Of a stretch of 10,959 bases of DNA, positions 6,861 through 10,959 are shown in pieces. The first letter of the stretch is position 1, and every line of letters begins with the position of its first letter. Under the pieces are notes generated by a model. That model searched no databases, was not told the DNA's origin, and was given only the letters and a program-made list of their open reading frames with translations. The DNA lies in the NCBI GenBank assembly GCA_900772775.1, contig CAAGRW010000067.1:1-10959 (forward strand), given 5' to 3'. Position numbers and translations under genes: made by a program. The stretch is from Candidatus Rifleibacteriota bacterium (GTDB taxonomy: Bacteria; Vulcanimicrobiota; Xenobia; Xenobiales; Xenobiaceae).

Positions 6861-7952
6861 ATGAACGCCACTGTAGTTTATGCCTTAGCTCACGCTCTAT
6901 TGGATTTTGCCTGCGCTTTTGCCTACTTTGCCAACGCAGCTCCCAATTTTTCTGACTGGGCTGTATTAGCTTTAATTTACAATCTATGCGCCTTCGGACT
7001 TCAAGCCCCGCTAGGTATATTGGCTGACAAACTCAACTATAATGCAGCTCTGGCAATTTTGGGTTGCTTAGTGGCCGCAGTAGGTTGTGGCTTTGTGCTC
7101 CATCCGCTAGCCTTAGTCATCTTGGCGGGCTTGGGAAGTGCCCTATTTTATGTCGGCAGCGGCACTGAGATATTAAACTATAGCCAAAACAAATGCTTGC
7201 CTGTAAGCATATTTTTAGCTTCTGGAGCGGTAGGCTGGCACTTCGGCACCACTATTGGCTGCACCCAACCTACAGAAGCAGCAGTATGGCCTATTTTGGC
7301 TATTCTGACTGCCGCTGCCGTCATAGCTGTTTTTCAATACAAAAAAGATCCCAGCTTCAAATCGGAAAATTTGTCCACCCAATCATGGGATCTATCTAAA
7401 ATAGCTTGTGCAGCATCCTTGCTTTTAATATTAGTAACAGTATTGCGCTCATATATAAATTGCGGCTTAGCTTTAGCTTGGGCCAAAGATTATCCCTGGG
7501 TGGTAATGCTGGCAATATTTATCGGCCAAATCGCAGGAGGTTTTTTCAGCGACCATTTTGGTTTAATGAAGACGGCTTCCTTTTCTCTCCTAATTTCAGC
7601 TATTCTTTTTACTTGGTCAGAGAATCTTGCCGTCGGCTTATTGGCTGTTCTGGGCTTGGCAATGAGTGCTCCTATCGCCTTCTGGACTTTAGCCAAAATT
7701 ATGCCCAATAAGCGCGGCCTGAGCTTTGGTTTGCTTGGAGGAGCAATGTTTTTAGGCTTCTTGCCTTTAGATTTTAATATCGTTCCTTTGGCTCAAACTC
7801 CATACGGCTACATCGTGGGAAGCCTCCTTATGTTGGCGGGATTATATATAGCTTTACGTTTAGCCTACGATATAGTCAAACCTATTGACCAGAGTTCACC
7901 CAAAGATATTAGATCAGCTATGATGAGCGATCATACGATAATCGTTGGCTGA
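6861..7952 (+). CDS. 12-TM MFS-like membrane protein
   Basis: This 363-residue, strongly hydrophobic protein has about 12 predicted TM helices in two halves, split by a short polar stretch (about 160-178). Both halves carry an MFS loop 2-3-like motif: GILADK at 52-57 and GGFFSD at 226-231. These support a major facilitator fold, although the protein is shorter than the usual 400 or so residues. Charged or polar residues inside membrane segments (H11 and D15 in TM1, R196 and N200 in TM7) may line a substrate path. Substrate and direction cannot be read from the sequence. The ATG follows the TAA of the FlhA-domain gene with no intervening base, and the only upstream purines are A-rich (AAGAAAAAATAA). 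Translation is therefore likely coupled to the gene before it. Such tight linkage suggests a shared role, but none is known to me. Transcription probably ends at the hairpin at 8001-8030. Confidence 0.8.
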   Translation: MNATVVYALAHALLDFACAFAYFANAAPNFSDWAVLALIYNLCAFGLQAPLGILADKLNYNAALAILGCLVAAVGCGFVLHPLALVILAGLGSALFYVGSGTEILNYSQNKCLPVSIFLASGAVGWHFGTTIGCTQPTEAAVWPILAILTAAAVIAVFQYKKDPSFKSENLSTQSWDLSKIACAASLLLILVTVLRSYINCGLALAWAKDYPWVVMLAIFIGQIAGGFFSDHFGLMKTASFSLLISAILFTWSENLAVGLLAVLGLAMSAPIAFWTLAKIMPNKRGLSFGLLGGAMFLGFLPLDFNIVPLAQTPYGYIVGSLLMLAGLYIALRLAYDIVKPIDQSSPKDIRSAMMSDHTIIVG

Positions 7953-7993
7953 TCATAGATAGGGCAACCACATAAAGAATCTGCCTTCAAGAC

Positions 7994-8041
7994 AAACAAA
8001 AGGACTCGAACATAGTTAAGTTCGGGTCCTTCTGTTTATTT
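7994..8041. terminator. Terminator between convergent genes
   Basis: AGGACTCGAAC (8001-8011) pairs with GTTCGGGTCCT (8020-8030), 11 bp around an 8-base loop, with TCTGTTTATTTT following on the plus strand and TTTTGTTTG following on the minus strand. One pair is T-G on the plus strand and C-A on the minus strand, so it favours plus-strand termination after the MFS-like gene. It could also end ackA transcripts, because ackA stops at 8060 and no other hairpin lies between. The rest of this short gap shows nothing else. Confidence 0.85.
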
Positions 8042-8059
8042 TATCCAAAAACGCTAAAT

Positions 8060-9304
8060 TTAAGCTTTTTTAGCTGCTTCCATACAACTGACAGTATCGC
8101 GGGCAATCATCAATTCTTCATTGGTAGGAATAACCCAAATCTTCAGTTTGGAACTGGACTTAGAAACCTCTCCAACGCTACCACGCTTCAAGTTGTCGTT
8201 CTTTTCTGTGTCAAGCTCCAAGCCCAAGCAACCTAAATTGGCGCAAGTTAAAGCACGCACGATGGGTGAATTCTGACCGATACCGCCGGTAAAGACGATA
8301 GCATCAGCGCCGCCCATTTCAGCGATATAAGCGCCGATATATTTTACCAAGCGCAAACAGAACATATCTAAAGCCAACTTGGCTTTCTCGTTACCAGCCA
8401 TGGCAGCATCTTCGATATCACGCATATCGGAAGAGAGGCCAGAAATGCCCAACAAGCCCGACTTCTTATTCATCAAAGTATCGACTTGAGCCGGAGTAAG
8501 ATTTTCTTTTTCCATAATGAAAGGCAAAATGGAAGCATCCAAATCTCCGCAACGTGTACCCATCAAGAGACCTTCCAAAGGCGTGAAGCCCATAGAAGTA
8601 TCGACGCACTTTCCACCTTTGACAGCCGCAACAGAGCTTCCGTTACCCAAGTGCAAAGAAAGAATGTTGACTTTATCTAAAGGCGTACCGGTAACTTCAG
8701 CATATTTATTGGTGATATAGCGATGGGAAGTACCGTGGAAGCCGTAACGACGAATTTTGTGACGCTCGTAGTATTCATAAGGCAAGCCATATAAAAATAC
8801 TTTGGGTTCCATAGTGGAGTGGAAGGAAGTATCGAAAACGGCTGTCTGAGGAATATCTTTACCTAAAATTTCACGGCAAGCGACAATGCCTTTATGCTGG
8901 GCCAACTGGTGCAGAGGGCCTAAGCAAGCTAAGTCTAAAATTCCTTGCAAAACTTCATCATCAATCAAAATAGATTTATTGAAGCGCTCACCGCTATGCA
9001 AAATACGATGACCTACAGCATCGATATCCTTAAGACCATTTACACCCTCAATGCCAGTTTTGCCGGAATTGATCCAATCAAAAATAGCGACAATGGCTTC
9101 ACGATGGTCTTTCAAAGAGCGGACACCCTTAATGCCATCAGTGCCAGTAGCTTTCATTGAATAGAGAGCTTCCTCAGAGCCAATTTTTTCGCAATTTCCG
9201 GAAGCCAGACAACGCTCGGTACCGTTCTTCATCATTTCAGAATCAGTCTGGATGATCTGGAATTTTACAGTAGAAGAACCACAATTCAAAACTAAAATAT
9301 TCAT
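8060..9304 (-). CDS. ackA: Acetate kinase
   Basis: This 414-residue cytosolic enzyme (ASKHA fold) transfers phosphate between ATP and acetate. In fermenters it makes ATP from acetyl phosphate supplied by phosphotransacetylase. Signature 1 is at the N-terminus (NILVLNCGSSTVKF, catalytic-region N7), and signature 2 is GFHGTSHRYI (188-197, with H190 as the transition-state His). Further conserved points are the GHR Arg (R100), FDTSFH (D158), the HLGNGSS phosphate loop (218-224), GTRCGDLD (R251) and PTNEE (E396), the last matching the essential Glu384 of the Methanosarcina enzyme. One oddity is that the usual GIGEN adenosine-site motif reads GIGQN, with Gln at 344. Length is normal for the family (about 400). 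The start is fixed by the N-terminal signature, although the upstream region has no convincing Shine-Dalgarno sequence. No pta gene is adjacent. It diverges from the GT9 gene across 79 bases. Confidence 0.97.
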   Translation of the reverse strand: MNILVLNCGSSTVKFQIIQTDSEMMKNGTERCLASGNCEKIGSEEALYSMKATGTDGIKGVRSLKDHREAIVAIFDWINSGKTGIEGVNGLKDIDAVGHRILHSGERFNKSILIDDEVLQGILDLACLGPLHQLAQHKGIVACREILGKDIPQTAVFDTSFHSTMEPKVFLYGLPYEYYERHKIRRYGFHGTSHRYITNKYAEVTGTPLDKVNILSLHLGNGSSVAAVKGGKCVDTSMGFTPLEGLLMGTRCGDLDASILPFIMEKENLTPAQVDTLMNKKSGLLGISGLSSDMRDIEDAAMAGNEKAKLALDMFCLRLVKYIGAYIAEMGGADAIVFTGGIGQNSPIVRALTCANLGCLGLELDTEKNDNLKRGSVGEVSKSSSKLKIWVIPTNEELMIARDTVSCMEAAKKA

Positions 9305-9338
9305 GCCACGGGGATTCTGTTTGCCAAGGAGGAAATCC

Positions 9339-9344
9339 TATAAT
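9339..9344 (+). promoter_or_regulatory. Candidate -10 box for the GT9 gene
   Basis: A perfect TATAAT lies in the ackA-GT9 divergent gap, 39 bases before the GT9 start ATG, which would give a short leader. No good -35 box is seen at 16-18 bases; the nearest TTG-containing hexamer (TTGCCA, 9321-9326) is only 12 bases away. The region is AT-rich, so this could be chance. Confidence 0.35.
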
Positions 9345-9383
9345 TTAGACAAGTTTTCTCTCAGAGGCAGCGTATACAAAATT

Positions 9384-10436
9384 ATGCAAAAAATCCTTAT
9401 AGTCCATACAGGCGGAGGCTTGGGAGATGTTTTACTCTCTACCCCTGTTATAGAAGCTTTAAAGTTCAATTATCCCGAAGCTGAAATAGATTTTTTGGCC
9501 CGTTCCTCTACCGCTGCAGCCATAAAGAACAACCCTTTTTTACACACCGTATATACAATTGACAAAGCCAGGCTGTCGTGGTCCGAAGTTTTCTCTTGGT
9601 CAGGGAAAATAACTGAACAAAAATATGATGCAGCTCTGATTTTGTGGAGTAATACCCCTCTGGCGCTTATGCTCTATTTAGCGCATATTCCTATCAGAGT
9701 CGGACAAGATTCGCGCTTCAGTTATTCCTGGACATACACTCATAAAGTCAGAATACGTTCGGAACATGGAGACGAGCAATCGCACTGGAGCGATATTATG
9801 CTTGACTTTGTTAGGGCTTTGCGCTTACCCGTTCCTCCGTTCAAGCCACGCTTTGTTATTTCTGAATCAGCACTTACTCAAGCCAAACAACTTATGCAAG
9901 CTCTCCCCCAAAATAGCGGCCCTATTATAGGACTACATCCCAGCAAAGGAATCAGCGATGTAGATAAGCGTTGGCCCATTTCTGTTTTTGCCGCTTGGCT
10001 AAAAGCGCTTTATCATCAATTACAAGCCCGTTTAGTTATCACTGGAGGCCCTCAGGAACTTGGAATTACGACAGAAATTATCAAATTAGCTCAGGTGCCA
10101 TGCTTAAATTTAGCTGGTAAAACTGATACGGAAGTACTGGCAGCTGTCGCCCAACAATGTCAAGTTTTTATTTGCCCTGATTCCGGACCTGCCCATTTGG
10201 CAGCCATTAGCGGAGTACCTACCTTAGATATTTGTGCGCTCAAAGAAGATTTTCCTAATCGTTGGAAGCCTGTAGGAGCTCCGGTAAAAATTATTAGGCC
10301 TACTTCATGGCAATGCCAACGCCTCTGCCGCAAAAACGAATGTCCAGACTTTAGCTGCTATAAACAAATTGATAGCCAACAAATAGTCGAAGGCGTAAAA
10401 CAATTATTAAAATCAGATGGACAAGCTGAGTCTTAA
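9384..10436 (+). CDS. Glycosyltransferase family 9 protein (LPS heptosyltransferase-like)
   Basis: This is a GT-B fold protein of 350 residues when started at ATG 9384. That start places the conserved N-terminus MQKILIVHTGGGLGDVLLST (residues 1-20) first, with the GxGD motif Asp at 15; upstream in-frame codons to 9252 overlap ackA on the other strand and lack family similarity. The C-terminal half has GLHPSKG (183-189) and DKRWP (194-198). It also has the nucleotide-sugar site PDSGPAHLAAISGVPT (265-280) and a four-Cys cluster C311-C315-C320-C325, typical of heptosyltransferase II-type enzymes. Known for the family: transfer of heptose from ADP-heptose to lipid A-core on the inner face of the inner membrane. 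The exact sugar here is not determined. The ribosome binding site is poor (AGAGG about 16 bases upstream). A small membrane-protein gene follows after 8 bases, probably in the same transcript. Confidence 0.9.
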   Translation: MQKILIVHTGGGLGDVLLSTPVIEALKFNYPEAEIDFLARSSTAAAIKNNPFLHTVYTIDKARLSWSEVFSWSGKITEQKYDAALILWSNTPLALMLYLAHIPIRVGQDSRFSYSWTYTHKVRIRSEHGDEQSHWSDIMLDFVRALRLPVPPFKPRFVISESALTQAKQLMQALPQNSGPIIGLHPSKGISDVDKRWPISVFAAWLKALYHQLQARLVITGGPQELGITTEIIKLAQVPCLNLAGKTDTEVLAAVAQQCQVFICPDSGPAHLAAISGVPTLDICALKEDFPNRWKPVGAPVKIIRPTSWQCQRLCRKNECPDFSCYKQIDSQQIVEGVKQLLKSDGQAES

Positions 10437-10444
10437 TAAAAGCA

Positions 10445-10759
10445 GTGAATGAGCGTTGGATTATTCCCCAATCTATAAAAGAATTTGAACAAAGCAATAG
10501 GCGCAAAGACAGTATTTTTAGTGGCTTTTTAACTTTAGCCTTATTGGTAATGTTAGCTATTACCTATTACGCTAAAGATTTACTAAACATTCCCGTTTTG
10601 CTGTGTTTTATGATTTTGGTCACAGTTTCATTCATTGCTTTTGTCAAGAATGGCTCTTCAGATCATAATAAACTGAACTGGCTCACAATTTTACGAAAAA
10701 TATTCAAAGTAATTGCCAGCAGTTTATTTTGGATATTGCTACTTAATAAGCTAGTTTGA
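10445..10759 (+). CDS. Small three-TM membrane protein, unknown function
   Basis: This is a 104-residue protein with a GTG start at 10445, the only usual start codon after the in-frame TGA at 10427. A hydrophilic N-terminus (1-22, NERWIIPQSIKEFEQSNRRK) precedes three likely membrane helices at about 24-43, 47-67 and 84-102. A short basic or polar loop (about 68-83) lies between the last two. I recognise no family. It begins 8 bases after the GT9 stop codon, so it is probably cotranscribed with it and may serve envelope or LPS assembly; that is context only. The Shine-Dalgarno sequence is weak. The intact hydrophobic pattern and operon spacing favour a real gene. Confidence 0.65.
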   Translation: MNERWIIPQSIKEFEQSNRRKDSIFSGFLTLALLVMLAITYYAKDLLNIPVLLCFMILVTVSFIAFVKNGSSDHNKLNWLTILRKIFKVIASSLFWILLLNKLV

Positions 10760-10769
10760 CATACTCCCC

Positions 10770-10865
10770 ATGGCCAAAGCCAAGGACTACACTACGTTCG
10801 TTTGTGCTAACTTATTGGCATTTCTTGGTGTGGCCGGTAACAATGTGGCTTTTAAAAAGGCATAA
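10770..10865 (+). CDS. Possible 31-residue ORF
   Basis: ATG at 10770 opens a 31-codon frame (MAKAKDYTTFVCANLLAFLG, then 11 more residues to TAA at 10863). It has a basic start and a short hydrophobic stretch (FVCANLLAFLGVAG). No ribosome binding site precedes it, and the preceding gene stops 10 bases upstream. It may be chance; I know no match. Confidence 0.15.
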   Translation: MAKAKDYTTFVCANLLAFLGVAGNNVAFKKA

Positions 10866-10895
10866 AAAAAAACGCCCTGCCTTGCGACAGAACGT
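10864..10895 (-). terminator. Rho-independent terminator for a minus-strand gene entering from the right
   Basis: On the minus strand ACGTTCTG (10895-10888) pairs with CAGGGCGT (10879-10872) around an 8-base loop, followed by an unbroken run of T. Two of the eight pairs are G-U on the minus strand and would be mismatches on the plus strand. This fixes its direction and implies a minus-strand gene ending just to the right. The GT9-operon transcript converges on it. Confidence 0.8.
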
Positions 10896-10929
10896 CTTTT
10901 TCTTTTGAAAATATTTTGAACAGCAACTT

Positions 10930-10959
10930 CTAAATCAAGCTTATCATCGTGTAAGCGAT
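10930..10959 (-). CDS. Possible 3' end of a minus-strand gene (partial)
   Basis: Nine sense codons (IAYTMISLI) run from the right edge to TAG at 10932-10930, which is 34 bases before the terminator hairpin, a usual distance. Another minus frame is open through the hairpin and is less plausible as a gene end. There are too few residues to judge the product. Confidence 0.25.
   Translation of the reverse strand: MAYTMISLI

Noticed and set aside
7193..7711. Plus-strand 68- and 101-codon ORFs and a 72-codon minus ORF inside the MFS-like gene
   Set aside because: They are frame-shifted or antisense readings of a continuous 12-TM protein and carry no domain of their own.
9326..9335. Strong Shine-Dalgarno-like AAGGAGGAAA in the ackA-GT9 gap
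   Set aside because: No start codon follows at a usable distance and a TAG comes soon after; it also lies upstream of the candidate -10 box. Probably chance.
9252..9383. Upstream 44-codon extension of the GT9 frame
   Set aside because: It overlaps the ackA start on the opposite strand and has no family similarity; the GT9 fold begins exactly at the ATG at 9384.

Overview
The window looks like ordinary chromosome from a Gram-negative, fermentative, probably anaerobic bacterium with a moderately AT-rich genome. A lipoprotein signal peptide, a heptosyltransferase-type GT9 enzyme and a type III export (FlhA/SctV) domain all point to an envelope with an outer membrane. Acetate kinase points to acetate-forming energy metabolism. 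A lineage in the Planctomycetes-Verrucomicrobia-Lentisphaerae group would fit, but that is a guess from general character, not from a marker gene. I see no rRNA, tRNA, CRISPR array, transposase or prophage genes.

Layout, left to right. (1) 1-1167, minus: a POT/PTR2-type peptide transporter whose 3' part lies off the left edge. (2) 1286-4324, minus: a 1012-residue protein with an N-terminal MerR/excisionase-like helix-turn-helix, a low-complexity linker and a coiled coil of about 600 residues. It ends at a strong minus-strand terminator. (3) 4325-4474: a divergent intergenic region with a plus-strand hairpin and T-rich tract in front of the next gene. (4) 4475-7952, plus: a three-gene cluster of a predicted lipoprotein, a soluble protein consisting of a complete FlhA/SctV-like cytoplasmic domain without the membrane domain, and a 12-TM MFS-like protein that starts directly after the preceding stop codon. 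(5) 7953-8059: a terminator between convergent genes. (6) 8060-9304, minus: ackA, acetate kinase. (7) 9384-10759, plus: a GT9 glycosyltransferase followed 8 bases later by a 104-residue, three-TM protein of unknown function. (8) 10760-10959: gene-poor, with a minus-strand terminator that implies another minus-strand gene entering from the right.

The part most worth attention is the cluster 4475-7952. FlhA/SctV normally has about eight transmembrane helices followed by a cytoplasmic domain that forms a ring and receives chaperone-substrate complexes. Here the cytoplasmic domain stands alone, with its chaperone-docking residues apparently retained, behind an unrecognised N-terminal region of about 95 residues. 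It sits between a lipoprotein and a membrane transporter, with no other export gene in view. It could be half of a split export gate, or a domain recruited to another job. The neighbouring HTH plus coiled-coil protein has a RacA-like layout at much greater length and may link DNA to a cell structure. No functional link between it and the cluster is shown beyond divergent adjacency.
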